The notes: generated by a model from the sequence alone, not told the origin. A stretch of DNA of 61,806 bases from an uncultured Verrucomicrobiota bacterium (GCA_902589825.1 CACIUL010000012.1:1-61806), one strand, 5' to 3'. Counted from the stretch's first letter, positions 25,889-34,447 are shown. Translations and numbers: made by a program.

Positions 25889-25976
25889 GGCTGCGATTCT
25901 AGGCCCACAGGAGAAAGAACTCAACGCAATAGCGTGTGCGTGTCGGGTTGACAAGGCTGCCCGGGCGTTAAGTGGT

Positions 25977-27068
25977 TCACCTTGTCACTAAATCGGAAAT
26001 CCGGGGTTCCCACTTGAGGGTGGCGGCATGCTTCAGATCTCCCTTAGTGGAGATTCGGTAGGCGGTGAGGGTGGCTCCGGTGGTGGCGGTGACGAGCAGG
26101 AGCTTGCCGTCAGGTGAGAGGGTCAGGCCCCAGGGAATCTTATCGGCTTTGGTCAGGCCCAACAGTTCGGCATGGCCATTTTCCAGGACGCGGTAGCGGG
26201 CAATCCGGTCGAAATCCTGCCGGTGGCCGCGCAGGCCGGCAAAGAGGAATCGACCGTCCGGGGTGATAAGGAGATCAGAGGCACTCAGGCCGATCTTTGA
26301 CATGCCGGGGGCAAGGATGTTGATGTCCTGCTCAATTGTCAGTTGGCCATTCTCAGCACGCCGATAGGTGGACAGGCCGATGCCCTGCTCGTTGCTGAAG
26401 TAGACCATGGGCAGCTTGGGGTGATAGGCCATGTGGCGCGGGCCCGTGCCCTGTGGTGGTCCGGCGTCACTGGGCTCAAGCGGGGTGACGGCGCCGGTTT
26501 TTCCATCATAGGCATACTGCAGGAGGGCGAGGTTGCCCTTGACGTAGGGGATGTAAAGGTTGCGGTTGTCCGGGGAGGGCAGCACGCAATGGGCTTCCCT
26601 CTTGCCCTCATCAATGGTGGTCACGGCCTTGCCGGGCTTGCCCTGCCCGTCCAGGGGATAAACGTTCAGTCGTCCGTTGCGGTAGCTGACACCCAGCAGG
26701 TGCCTGCTGTCCCGATCCAGGCTGAGGAAGCAGGCGCCGTCATTAAAGGCGATGCGCTCATGCTTTTGGTAGGTGCCCTCCTCGGAAAGGGAGACCATGG
26801 CCCCGGGCACGCGTCCTGCTTCACCGTCGGTGGCACTCACGTAGAGCAGGGGCCTTGTCGGGTGTGCGGTGATGACCCGGCCGGCAAAGCCGAGGTCAAC
26901 CTTCTGCTCGATTTCCATTTGCACGGCATCGCCGGATTCATTGCTCTTGACCAGGATGATCCAGAGGGTATTTGACTTGCTGGCCGGGGCGTAGACCCGG
27001 AAGTCCTTGCCGGAAGAGTGCAGCAGGAGTCCAACAAAAAGGAAGAGGCAGGCGAGGCAGTATTTCAT
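25977..27068 (-). CDS. Exported beta-propeller lactonase-family protein
   Basis: This 363-residue protein has a signal peptide (residues 1-20) followed by a seven-bladed beta-propeller of the lactonase (YbhE/Pgl-like) family. Diagnostic segments include PTRPLLYVSATDGEAG, HCVLPSPDNRNLYIPY, GTGPRHMAYHPKLPMVYFSNE and PWGLTLSPDGKLLLV. Cytosolic members hydrolyse 6-phosphogluconolactone. The exported ones are uncharacterised and may act on other lactones. It lies 88 bp after the sulfatase and 55 bp before the second SUMF1 gene (both in minus-strand order), so the sulfatase-lactonase-SUMF1 genes may form an operon dedicated to sulfated sugar breakdown. Confidence 0.82.
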   Translation of the reverse strand: MKYCLACLFLFVGLLLHSSGKDFRVYAPASKSNTLWIILVKSNESGDAVQMEIEQKVDLGFAGRVITAHPTRPLLYVSATDGEAGRVPGAMVSLSEEGTYQKHERIAFNDGACFLSLDRDSRHLLGVSYRNGRLNVYPLDGQGKPGKAVTTIDEGKREAHCVLPSPDNRNLYIPYVKGNLALLQYAYDGKTGAVTPLEPSDAGPPQGTGPRHMAYHPKLPMVYFSNEQGIGLSTYRRAENGQLTIEQDINILAPGMSKIGLSASDLLITPDGRFLFAGLRGHRQDFDRIARYRVLENGHAELLGLTKADKIPWGLTLSPDGKLLLVTATTGATLTAYRISTKGDLKHAATLKWEPRISDLVTR

Positions 27069-27123
27069 GACAGGTGGTGATAAACTTCACGCTTGGCCGG
27101 GAATTGCCATGTGTTTTATCCGG

Positions 27124-28497
27124 TTAATGTGACCTTGCGCAGCGGAACCCGACATTGACGGAGAAGTTCACGGGATTGCTGCTGATCCTATGGGAGCTGC
27201 GCAGCTCATTATTGCCGTGGCCAAAGGAGCCGCCCCGCAATACCTGGCCACCGGCCTTGGTCCCAACAGGGTCCTTTTGCGGTTGGGCCTGATAGGGATC
27301 CTGCCGGCCCCAGCACCACTCGTAGACGTTGCCGCTCATGTCATGCAGGCCAAGCTGGTTGGGTTTCTTCTGGCCGACGGGCTGGGGATGATTATTTGGG
27401 GCCGGGCTGTTGAACGGGAACCATGCCACTTCACTGGTGGCCTTGATATCCGAACTGTTCGCAGAAGCGCCACTGGCAAAATCCCCGGGGGCGAAATCTC
27501 CTTTGCCGCGGAAGCGTGCCGCGTATTCCCATTCCGCCTCGGTCGGCAGCCGGTAGCCCTTGGCATTACGGTCGAATACTGCTGCCTGCAGGTTGCCGGC
27601 ATTGGAGTGCCTGGAATCCCTGATCACGGCATTATCCGCTGTCCTGTATACCGGTTCAAATCCCTCCATTTCAGAATACGCGTTGCACCATACCAGCACA
27701 TCCCATGCGCAGATATCCGTGACCGGCTGGTTGTTTCCCGCCATTGCCGGCGCCCATGGCGTGCCCGCCCGGCCCTGTTGGTGGAAGGAATAACCGTTGG
27801 CGGCGCCAAAGGATTTCACCTTGAGCCAGAGCTTATAGCTTGTTTCAAACTTGGCGATATGGAAGGGGCTGAGCGTTACCTTGTGCTCAGGCGTGGCAAC
27901 GCCCTCAAAGCCCATGGTAAACTCTCCCCCCTTGACGTAGACCATTGCCGGGGTCGACTTGATGGACTGCAGCTCTTGTGTCACGTCAGCCCTTGCTGCC
28001 GCGATTTGTTTCTCGGTCTTTTCCAGGAGTGCGGCCATGTCAAAGGCAGCCTTCTTCTTTAAAGCCTCGAGTTGTTCCTTTGCCACCTTCCTGGTTGCAG
28101 CAAGGTTGCCCTCGGAGAGCTTCTTGGCGATGGAAAGCTCCCTCTCCGCCTTCTTGGCTGCGGCACGGTCAGCGGCTGCCTGTTTCCTGACGTTGTCCAG
28201 TTCAAGAGTGGCTGCCTGTTTATCGGCCATGGCCTTTTCCCTGATCCGGGCAATTTCCTCCTGTGCCTTCTTTTCGGCAGCCGCCAGGTCCTTGCTTGCC
28301 TGCTCCCTGGCCGCCAGCTGTTCCCTTTGCGCTTTCTGCTCAGCGGCACTCAGGTCCTTTTCGGACTGCTCCTTCACGGCAGCAAGCGCATCATCATTAT
28401 TACTTGAACACCCGGTACCGGCCAAAAACAGGACCAGGAAGCTGCCCAGGCAGATCATGGATCCCCCCAGCCGGCAAAGTCTCCTGAAATTACCCAT
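27124..28497 (-). CDS. Coiled-coil lipoprotein with non-catalytic SUMF1 domain
   Basis: This 457-residue lipoprotein has its lipobox cysteine in LAGTGCSS near residue 30, and a second ATG at 28458 would start just before the hydrophobic core. Residues 35-165 form a long Ala/Lys/Glu-rich coiled coil (AEQKAQREQLAAREQASKD and similar). From about residue 170 a SUMF1 fold follows: MVYVKGGEFTMGF, RLPTEAEWEYAARFRG, LHDMSGNVYEWCWG, LRGGSFGHGNNELRSS. At the position where FGE has its catalytic cysteine pair this protein has GHGNN, so it cannot be an FGE and is more likely a glycan-binding or structural module. The coiled coil may span the periplasm. Confidence 0.85.
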   Translation of the reverse strand: MGNFRRLCRLGGSMICLGSFLVLFLAGTGCSSNNDDALAAVKEQSEKDLSAAEQKAQREQLAAREQASKDLAAAEKKAQEEIARIREKAMADKQAATLELDNVRKQAAADRAAAKKAERELSIAKKLSEGNLAATRKVAKEQLEALKKKAAFDMAALLEKTEKQIAAARADVTQELQSIKSTPAMVYVKGGEFTMGFEGVATPEHKVTLSPFHIAKFETSYKLWLKVKSFGAANGYSFHQQGRAGTPWAPAMAGNNQPVTDICAWDVLVWCNAYSEMEGFEPVYRTADNAVIRDSRHSNAGNLQAAVFDRNAKGYRLPTEAEWEYAARFRGKGDFAPGDFASGASANSSDIKATSEVAWFPFNSPAPNNHPQPVGQKKPNQLGLHDMSGNVYEWCWGRQDPYQAQPQKDPVGTKAGGQVLRGGSFGHGNNELRSSHRISSNPVNFSVNVGFRCARSH

Positions 28498-28652
28498 AAC
28501 ATCAATAAACTAAGGGCATTTCTCCTTGGAAGGAACGAAAATATCCTCTCTTCCTGACTTGGGATTGGTTGGAAGGGGAGGATTTGCTGTTTTTTTTGTT
28601 TTTTCTCTAAGGAGGCTCTCCCCACTGCCGTTATAGGAGTTAAATATACCGG

Positions 28653-29177
28653 ATGTCAGAAAACGGAAACACCGAGAAACGTGAAAAGCTGGTTCGGCTA
28701 GCCCTCGAGGAGTTCGAGGCGCGGTTGATCGGCTATGCGGCAAGTATCCTGCGGGATCAAGACCGTGCACGCGACGTGACCCAGGACACCTTCATCAAGC
28801 TTTACGCGCAGGACCCCGACAAGGTGAGCGGGGCACTGAAGGCCTGGCTTTTCACCGTCTGTCGCAACCGTTGCCTGGATATCCTCAGAAAGGAAAAACG
28901 CATGGAAACAATCGAGCAGGAGCAGGTGGTACAGATCCACGACAAGACCGAGGACCCGTCGCGACAGGCGGAGCGCAGTGACGAGCAAAGTGAAGTGATG
29001 CGTTTCCTTGAACGCCTGCCGGAAAACCAGAAGGAGGTCCTCAGGCTCAAGTTCCAGGGCGACATGAGCTACAAGGAGATCAGTGCAGTGACCAGCCTGA
29101 GTGTCAGCAACGTGGGCTTTTTGATCCACGCCGGCCTGAAGCGGTTGCGAGGGATGCTTTCCCACCAGGCGGCATGA
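28653..29177 (+). CDS. ECF-type RNA polymerase sigma factor (group with adjacent VWA protein)
   Basis: This 174-residue extracytoplasmic-function sigma factor has region 2 in RLIGYAASILRDQDRARDVTQDTFIKLY with the following AWLFTVCRNRCLDILRKEKR, and region 4 in FLERLPENQKEVLRLKFQGDMSYKEI and SVSNVGFLIHAGLKRLR. The linker between them is acidic and rich in Glu/Gln. It is 155 bp from the divergent SUMF1 lipoprotein and 68 bp upstream of the VWA protein, whose N-terminus looks like an anti-sigma factor. That pairing is a common ECF arrangement and suggests regulation of the sigma factor by its neighbour. Target promoters are unknown. Confidence 0.92.
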   Translation: MSENGNTEKREKLVRLALEEFEARLIGYAASILRDQDRARDVTQDTFIKLYAQDPDKVSGALKAWLFTVCRNRCLDILRKEKRMETIEQEQVVQIHDKTEDPSRQAERSDEQSEVMRFLERLPENQKEVLRLKFQGDMSYKEISAVTSLSVSNVGFLIHAGLKRLRGMLSHQAA

Positions 29178-29245
29178 TGAAGCCACCGAATGAAACCATT
29201 TAAACGAGATTTTTTAACGGAATTTACCAGAAAGGAAAAAAGAAG

Positions 29246-31666
29246 ATGACTATCAAACCTGATGACCAGCGCCTGACCGCTTACGCGCTCGGCGAGCTTG
29301 AAGCGGAGCAAAGCGCACAGCTTGAGGCCCTGCTCAAGGAAAACCCTGAAGTGGCCGATGAGGTTGCCGCTATTCGTGAGGCGGCAGCACTCCTTGAGAG
29401 TGAACTGGCTGCCGACTCAACACTTCAACTTTCAGACGAGCAGCGCTCGAGGGTGATTACCGGAGGTGATGGGACCGAGAAGAAGATCGTCAACCCGGGC
29501 CCTGATGCCTTCAGCCGGACCAGCCGGTGGCTGGGAATTACCGCCGCTGCCGCCTGTGTGATGGCCGTCAGCGCGATCGGTATCAAGCAGTTTCTCCTTG
29601 AGGAAAAGGAGGCAGTCGAGCAAAGCAGCGCCAATGACATGCTGATTGCCGGCAAGAGTGCAAGCGGCAAGGAAGGCATGCTGCCACCGATCAATGAACC
29701 TGTCGGATTTGCTGCTGAAGGCCTGCGCAATGAGCAAGGTGACGCTGATCCTTTTGCCACCCATGATGCCATTCCCAGCTCGCAACAAAAGATGGCCAAA
29801 GACGTTGCTCGATCCCAGCCGCAAATGAAAACCAGGGAGGAAGCCCTTGAGGCGATTGCCCCTCCTGCTGAGAAGAGAGCATTCCAGCAGCAGGTTGCCC
29901 AAGCGAAGCCTCGTCCGGCCAGTGTTCCAAGTGTCATTATTTCAGCGGATTCACTGGAGGTTCCTGAATCCGTCCTGAAAGAGGCTGAGGCTTTATCGGA
30001 TGCTGAAAGCGCTTTGCCAGAGCCGGGATTTTTAACCCAGAGCCAGGGCCAAGGGCAGACACGGCGGAACGCGTCAGTAAAGTTAAAATCGGCTGCCGGA
30101 AGGAGTGCCAATCGCATTTTGCTGGCGCGGAAAAAACCAGGGCTTGGGGCGGGGGGGCTTGAAGAGGGAAAAAAGGAGCTTGAGCAGTTCGATAAGCGCG
30201 CGGATGCCGGGGGTGAACGCTTTGGACGGCTTTACGATACACCTTTTTTCGATGCCTTTGAGCGACCTCTCTCAACCTTTGCCGTCGACGTGGATACTGC
30301 CAGCTATGCCAACATGCGGCGCTATATCGGTCGTCATGGGCAGTTGCCCCCGACTGATGCGGTGCGAGTCGAGGAGTTAATCAATTACTTTGATTATGAT
30401 TACCCTCAGCCAGAGGACAACAGGCATCCCTTTTCGGTGAACCTTGAGGTGGCCGCCTGCCCCTGGGAGAAAGGTCACAGGCTGGTCAGGGTCGGGCTCA
30501 AGGCCCGGGAGATGAACCCGGGAAAGCGACCGGCCTCCAACCTGATTTTCCTCATCGATGCGTCAGGATCCATGAACAACCCGCTCAAGCTGCCACTGCT
30601 CAAGAGTTCACTGGCCGCATTGACACGCAACCTGACCGAGGATGACCGGATCGGAATCGTGATCTACGCCGGGAATGCAGGGGTTGCCCTGGATCCCGTG
30701 CACGGAGATCTCAAGGAGAAGATCATTGACGTGATAGATGGTATCGGCACCGGTGGCGGAACGAATGGTGCGGGAGGAATCCGTGTTGCCTATGACCTGG
30801 CCGCCAAGAACTACATCAAGGGCGGCACCAACCGCGTGATCCTGGCCACGGACGGTGATTTCAATGTCGGAATCACCAATAACGGGGAGCTGGCAAAGTT
30901 TGTGAAGGATCGCTCCGAGAAGGATGGTATTTTTCTCACGGCGCTTGGCTTTGGCGAGGGAAATATCAATGATGAGCGCCTCGAGCAGATCGCCAACAAG
31001 GGCAACGGCGAGTATTACTACATTGACTCAGCGAAGGAGGGGCGCCGGGTGCTGGTGGACAAGCTCAGCTCGACGCTGGTCAATGTTGCCAAGGACGTCA
31101 AGATCCAGGTCGACTTCAATCCGGCCAAGGTGGAGAGCTACCGGCTTATCGGATACGCCAACCGGCGCATGAAGGCTCAAGACTTCCGTAATGACAAGAA
31201 GGATGCCGGGGAGATTGGTGCCGGTCACACGGTGACTGCCCTTTACCAGATCGTGCCTGCGGGTGCCAAGGGTAGGGACGGGACTGTTGCTGCCGCAAAG
31301 CCGGAATCCAGGTATCTCAAGAAACCTGGAGAGAAGGTCCGCCAGGCCGCCCTGGTTGACAGTGACGAGCTGCTCACCGTGGCCCTGCGCTACAAGTCGC
31401 CTGATGCCGGCCTTGAGGATGAGGCAACCGAGTTTGCCGTAGGCCTGCGTGACTCCATGAAGGGCTGGGAGGACTCCAGCCAGGATTTCCGCTTTGCCGC
31501 CTCGGTGGCCGGTTTCGGCATGCAGCTGCGAGAGTCGGAATATCGCGGAATGCTTGACTATGACCTTTTGCTTGAGCTTGCAGGGGAGGGCCTTGGAGAG
31601 GATCGCAACGGTTTGCGCAAGGAGTTCATCGAGCTGGTTCGCAAGGCCAGGAAGATCACCAAGTAA
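29246..31666 (+). CDS. VWA-domain membrane protein with anti-sigma-like N-terminus
   Basis: This 806-residue protein has an N-terminal segment (about 1-60: LTAYALGELEAEQSAQLEALLKE, EVADEVAAIREAAALLE) resembling the cytoplasmic region of ECF anti-sigma factors. It then has one membrane helix (about 94-115: WLGITAAAACVMAVSAIG). A low-complexity stretch follows, then the VWA-containing part from about residue 340. The MIDAS motif is DASGSMNN (Asp438), and the metal-site aspartate is in TDGDFNVG. The C-terminal part after 640 corresponds to the DUF3520-like extension seen with YfbK-type proteins. The likely role is an anti-sigma factor sensing the envelope by its VWA domain. It follows the sigma gene by 68 bp. 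Confidence 0.87.
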   Translation: MTIKPDDQRLTAYALGELEAEQSAQLEALLKENPEVADEVAAIREAAALLESELAADSTLQLSDEQRSRVITGGDGTEKKIVNPGPDAFSRTSRWLGITAAAACVMAVSAIGIKQFLLEEKEAVEQSSANDMLIAGKSASGKEGMLPPINEPVGFAAEGLRNEQGDADPFATHDAIPSSQQKMAKDVARSQPQMKTREEALEAIAPPAEKRAFQQQVAQAKPRPASVPSVIISADSLEVPESVLKEAEALSDAESALPEPGFLTQSQGQGQTRRNASVKLKSAAGRSANRILLARKKPGLGAGGLEEGKKELEQFDKRADAGGERFGRLYDTPFFDAFERPLSTFAVDVDTASYANMRRYIGRHGQLPPTDAVRVEELINYFDYDYPQPEDNRHPFSVNLEVAACPWEKGHRLVRVGLKAREMNPGKRPASNLIFLIDASGSMNNPLKLPLLKSSLAALTRNLTEDDRIGIVIYAGNAGVALDPVHGDLKEKIIDVIDGIGTGGGTNGAGGIRVAYDLAAKNYIKGGTNRVILATDGDFNVGITNNGELAKFVKDRSEKDGIFLTALGFGEGNINDERLEQIANKGNGEYYYIDSAKEGRRVLVDKLSSTLVNVAKDVKIQVDFNPAKVESYRLIGYANRRMKAQDFRNDKKDAGEIGAGHTVTALYQIVPAGAKGRDGTVAAAKPESRYLKKPGEKVRQAALVDSDELLTVALRYKSPDAGLEDEATEFAVGLRDSMKGWEDSSQDFRFAASVAGFGMQLRESEYRGMLDYDLLLELAGEGLGEDRNGLRKEFIELVRKARKITK

Positions 31667-31681
31667 AGAGGGAGAGTAATG

Positions 31682-31722
31682 GCGCAGCACGGGTGAGGCA
31701 GGAGTAACTCACCCTGCTGCGC
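31682..31722 (+). terminator. Stable hairpin downstream of the VWA gene
   Basis: Two nested arms pair: gcgcagca (31682-31689) with tgctgcgc (31715-31722), and gggtga (31691-31696) with tcaccc (31709-31714), with one unpaired base. It follows the VWA gene stop by 15 bases. There is no T-run on either side, so it could be a rho-independent terminator of weak type or an mRNA-stabilising structure. Confidence 0.6.
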
Positions 31723-31802
31723 AAAACCCCGTGTGAGTTCCAGGGAATCAAGGTGAGGGATGCTGTTGCGTGGCTTCACCTCCTGTGCCTTGATTGGGGG
31801 CG

Positions 31803-32294
31803 ATGAATATCTTTGTCCTGCACCGTGATCCAGAGAAGGCTGCAGGCATGCTGTGTGACTCACATGTGGTCAAGATGGTGGTGGAAAGCGCGCAAATGAT
31901 GGCATCTGTTTTACGCCGTCATGGGGCGGGCGAGAAAGACATGCCAAAGACGGTCAAGGGCACACCCTACAAAAATTCCCACCCCAATCATCCCTGTACC
32001 CTCTGGGCGGGGGATTCAGGTTTGAACTTCCAATGGTTGAGCCGGCATGCCCTGGCATTGTGTGCCGAGTATACCCTGCGTTATGGGAAAACCCACGCCT
32101 GTGAGAAGCCAATCCGGCAGATGTGCCGCTCACCCTTTGTCCCACCGGAAAGCGGCAAGCAAACACCCTTTGCACAGGTGGTTCCCGATGAGTTCCGGCA
32201 CCGGGACGTGGTAAAGGCTTATCGGGCTTATTATGGCAGCAAGGACTTTGCCAGGTGGGAGCGGACCACGCCGCCTCCCGCGTGGTGGTCCTAG
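31803..32294 (+). CDS. Conserved protein resembling a phage-encoded family
   Basis: This 163-residue cytoplasmic protein is best started at ATG 31803 (MNIFVLHRDPEKAAGM); a TTG nine bases upstream also exists. The pattern NIFVLxxDPxKAAxMxCDxHVVKMxxESAQMM, then NHPCTLWA, NFQWLSRHALALCAEYTLRYGK, VVPDEFRHRDVVKAYRAYY and a C-terminal WERTTPPPAWW, matches a family I recall mainly from tailed-phage genomes, where it is often loosely labelled pyrimidine dimer DNA glycosylase. I cannot confirm that label and do not see the known catalytic residues. Its stop overlaps the convergent repeat-protein gene by 4 bp. No other phage gene is in the window. Confidence 0.78.
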   Translation: MNIFVLHRDPEKAAGMLCDSHVVKMVVESAQMMASVLRRHGAGEKDMPKTVKGTPYKNSHPNHPCTLWAGDSGLNFQWLSRHALALCAEYTLRYGKTHACEKPIRQMCRSPFVPPESGKQTPFAQVVPDEFRHRDVVKAYRAYYGSKDFARWERTTPPPAWWS

Positions 32295-33742
32295 CGACCA
32301 CCACGTCCACCGCCCGGACCGCCGCCACGTCCACGGAAATCAAAACCGCCACGTCCGCGGCCAGGGTTTTCCATGATCTGTGTCTGAGTGTCCTCTGGTA
32401 AGCCGCTCTCGGGCAACCACGCCTTGGCGCCATCCGCGTCACTGCGCATCCAGGAGCGGGCAACCTGGGTCAGGGTCTCGGTCCGTGTTCCCTCATCAGC
32501 GATGGTTGCAGCCCATGTCGCCGCACTCTGCGGGTCTTCCCGGTCCAGTTCCCTGGCAAAGGAGCTTACTGCGGAGTCGCGGGCGTCAGAGGGCTCCATG
32601 GTGGCCAGATATTCACTGGCCGCCTTGGCATCCTTCTGGGTCCATCGTTCCATGGCCTCGGAATAGGCACTTCCCTGGGCGTTTTCAGGCAGGGAGGAGG
32701 CCCAGTCGATCGCCGACTGTGGGTCCTCACGGGCAAGCTGCTCGGCAACTTCGCCCACGGCGCGCCTGGCGTAATCCTCATCGGCGTATTGGGCTACCCA
32801 CTCCTTGGCGGCCTCAACGTCTGAACGTACATACGACTCTGCGACCTGGTCAAAGGCCGCCGACTTCAGGTCGCCGTCGGGGAGGTCATTTGCCCAGGCC
32901 ACAGCACTACCTATACCTTTCTTGATCTGCTCATCGGCAATCTGGTTGATGTAACGCTGGGTGGGGTCGCCATAGGGTGACCGGCGCGCTTCGCCTTCCT
33001 CACCGGCGGCGGCCGCTGCCGCGCGGGCGGCTTCCCTTGCCCCGGCAAGCTCAATCACATAATCGGTGGCAGCGGCGGCATCGGTTTTGGCGAGTCCGCT
33101 TACCAGGCCATAGGTATAAAATCCCTTTGCGCGTTCATCCTCAACACTTGAAAGCCATTGCATGGCGGCATCCGTGTCCGTGGAGACCCAGCCGGCAAGC
33201 ACGGACATCACGTTGAAGCCGCCACCCGGTCCACCCGGTCCGCCGCGTCCACGTCCCTCTTCTCCCTCTTCATTGCCGGTAGTGGCGGCAGCGATGGCAG
33301 CGGCACCGTCAATCTTGCCCCAGGCCTGGAAGAAAAGTGTCATCTGGCGACCGCCATCACGCCCCCTCAGCTTGCCCTTCAGGGACTCGAACATTGCGGG
33401 GGCATTATCCGCAGTCAGGCTCATGAGCATCTGGGCAAAGAGAAAATTCTGTTCAAGCGGATCATTGGAGTTGAGAAATTCATCGATAAGCTGTGAGGCG
33501 GACTTGCCGGCTGCCGTATTAATGCTGCCTGTCCGGCCCGTCCCCTGGCTTTTAGTGGGTGCTTTTGCTGTTCCTTTACCAATCGCGGAAAGTGAATGGC
33601 TCCCGGTAATATTGCCCTGGGATTCTGCGTTGCCGTCTTTGCCTGCCTTGTCTTCTGATCCGGATTGAATTTTCCAGCCGGCGGCGAAGGAACCGATTGC
33701 GATCACCAGCCAGGTTGCATGTATCAGGATTGAATTTTTCAT
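32291..33742 (-). CDS. Exported alpha-solenoid repeat protein with Gly/Arg-rich tail
   Basis: This 483-residue protein starts with an uncleaved or cleaved hydrophobic segment (residues 8-24). It contains tandem helical repeats of about 32 residues between 274 and 465. Each has a consensus like DxxxAxxWAxxLxxxxxRxxAxxxVAxxxx; compare REDPQSAIDWASSL and REDPQSAATWAATI, 63 residues apart. Earlier, looser repeats occur from about residue 190. The last roughly 20 residues are Gly/Arg-rich (GRGRGGFDFRGRGGG). I do not recognise a named family, though similar repeat proteins occur in other Verrucomicrobia as far as I remember. It may be a binding scaffold. A strong terminator separates it from the EF-hand gene. 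Confidence 0.75.
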   Translation of the reverse strand: MKNSILIHATWLVIAIGSFAAGWKIQSGSEDKAGKDGNAESQGNITGSHSLSAIGKGTAKAPTKSQGTGRTGSINTAAGKSASQLIDEFLNSNDPLEQNFLFAQMLMSLTADNAPAMFESLKGKLRGRDGGRQMTLFFQAWGKIDGAAAIAAATTGNEEGEEGRGRGGPGGPGGGFNVMSVLAGWVSTDTDAAMQWLSSVEDERAKGFYTYGLVSGLAKTDAAAATDYVIELAGAREAARAAAAAAGEEGEARRSPYGDPTQRYINQIADEQIKKGIGSAVAWANDLPDGDLKSAAFDQVAESYVRSDVEAAKEWVAQYADEDYARRAVGEVAEQLAREDPQSAIDWASSLPENAQGSAYSEAMERWTQKDAKAASEYLATMEPSDARDSAVSSFARELDREDPQSAATWAATIADEGTRTETLTQVARSWMRSDADGAKAWLPESGLPEDTQTQIMENPGRGRGGFDFRGRGGGPGGGRGGR

Positions 33743-33797
33743 GGCTTACAGTGGGGGTTACCCCGGGGGTTGTCTTGGAGAAAAGTCAAAAAGAAGC

Positions 33798-33825
33798 ACC
33801 CCGGGGACGATCTCGTCCCCGGGGT
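33798..33825 (-). terminator. Rho-independent terminator for the EF-hand gene
   Basis: Perfect 12-bp arms accccggggacg (33798-33809) and cgtccccggggt (33814-33825) flank a 4-base loop. On the minus strand the hairpin is followed by a T-rich tract (cttctttttgactttt). It lies 39 bases past the EF-hand stop codon. Confidence 0.88.
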
Positions 33826-33864
33826 AAAGGTAATTATAATGATTTTCAGCAGAAAGGCTGCTGA

Positions 33865-34371
33865 TCAGCCGTCTGCATTCGGGCGTTTCTTGCCACCCGG
33901 CTTCTTGCCGGCACCCGGCTTACCACCAGGCTTCTTGCCGTCAGCACCCGGCTTCTTGCCGGCACCCGGCTTACCACTCGGCCTGGCACCCGGGCCTCTC
34001 TGGCCCATCTTGGCAACCGCAGCCTTGAATTCCGCATCGGAAACCTTGCCGTCCTTGTCGGAATCAGCCCGTTTGTTGAACATTTCCGCAAAGCGCTCGT
34101 TGTTGGCGAGGCGATCCTTGATCATGGATACGCGCTCATCGGCTGAGAGCTTGCCGTCCTTGTCGGCATCGAATTTTTCCAGAATGGCCTTGCGGTCAGG
34201 ACGGTTGCCACCCGGTCCGCCCGGGCGCTTGCCTCCGGGCCGCTCTGCCCCGGGCTTGCCTTTTTGCTTGCCTTTGCCGCCATCTCCGGGCTCGGCGATG
34301 GCTGCCGGGGCGAGCATTGCGAGCGCAATGGCTCCTGCTGTCAGTTTTTTCAGTGTTGTTTTCATTTTCAT
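33865..34371 (-). CDS. Exported EF-hand calcium-binding protein with Gly/Pro/Lys-rich tails
   Basis: This 168-residue protein has a signal peptide (residues 1-26, ending AIAEP). Its core holds two canonical EF-hand loops, DADKDGKLSADE and DSDKDGKVSDAEF, each with the Asp/Asp/Asp/Glu ligands. The core is flanked by low-complexity segments: GKGKQKGKPGAERPGGKRPGG before it and a C-terminal tail of GKPGAGKKPGG units that is duplicated at the DNA level. The tail is strongly basic and may bind acidic polymers or nucleic acid. The gene lies 76 bp after the sensor kinase gene on the same strand, so it is likely to be regulated together with the two-component system. Confidence 0.87.
   Translation of the reverse strand: MKMKTTLKKLTAGAIALAMLAPAAIAEPGDGGKGKQKGKPGAERPGGKRPGGPGGNRPDRKAILEKFDADKDGKLSADERVSMIKDRLANNERFAEMFNKRADSDKDGKVSDAEFKAAVAKMGQRGPGARPSGKPGAGKKPGADGKKPGGKPGAGKKPGGKKRPNADG
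33896..33977. repeat. 31-bp direct repeat in the EF-hand gene tail
   Basis: The 31-base unit beginning cccggcttcttgccggcac occurs at 33896-33926 and again at 33947-33977, separated by 20 bases. It encodes the Gly/Lys/Pro tail. An exact repeat inside a coding region invites slippage, so tail length probably varies between strains. Confidence 0.85.
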
Positions 34372-34447
34372 ATATAGGTTTGAGTTGGGAAATCTTTCAC
34401 CACAGTTGCCGTGTGGCTATTTCATGTCCTTATGAGCTTAAGGCTAT

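Noticed and set aside
27124-28497. The second SUMF1 protein as a formylglycine-generating enzyme
   Set aside because: It lacks the catalytic cysteine pair (GHGNN where FGE has CxxxxC), so it is not listed as an FGE.
29425-30117. A long minus-strand open frame inside the VWA gene
   Set aside because: Long antisense frames are common in this GC-rich DNA. The sense gene has domain motifs and the antisense translation shows none.
32291-32370. Fibrillarin-like or eukaryotic RNA-binding RGG protein
   Set aside because: Only the tail is RGG-like. The body is a bacterial repeat protein with an N-terminal hydrophobic segment, and no fibrillarin or RRM domain is visible.
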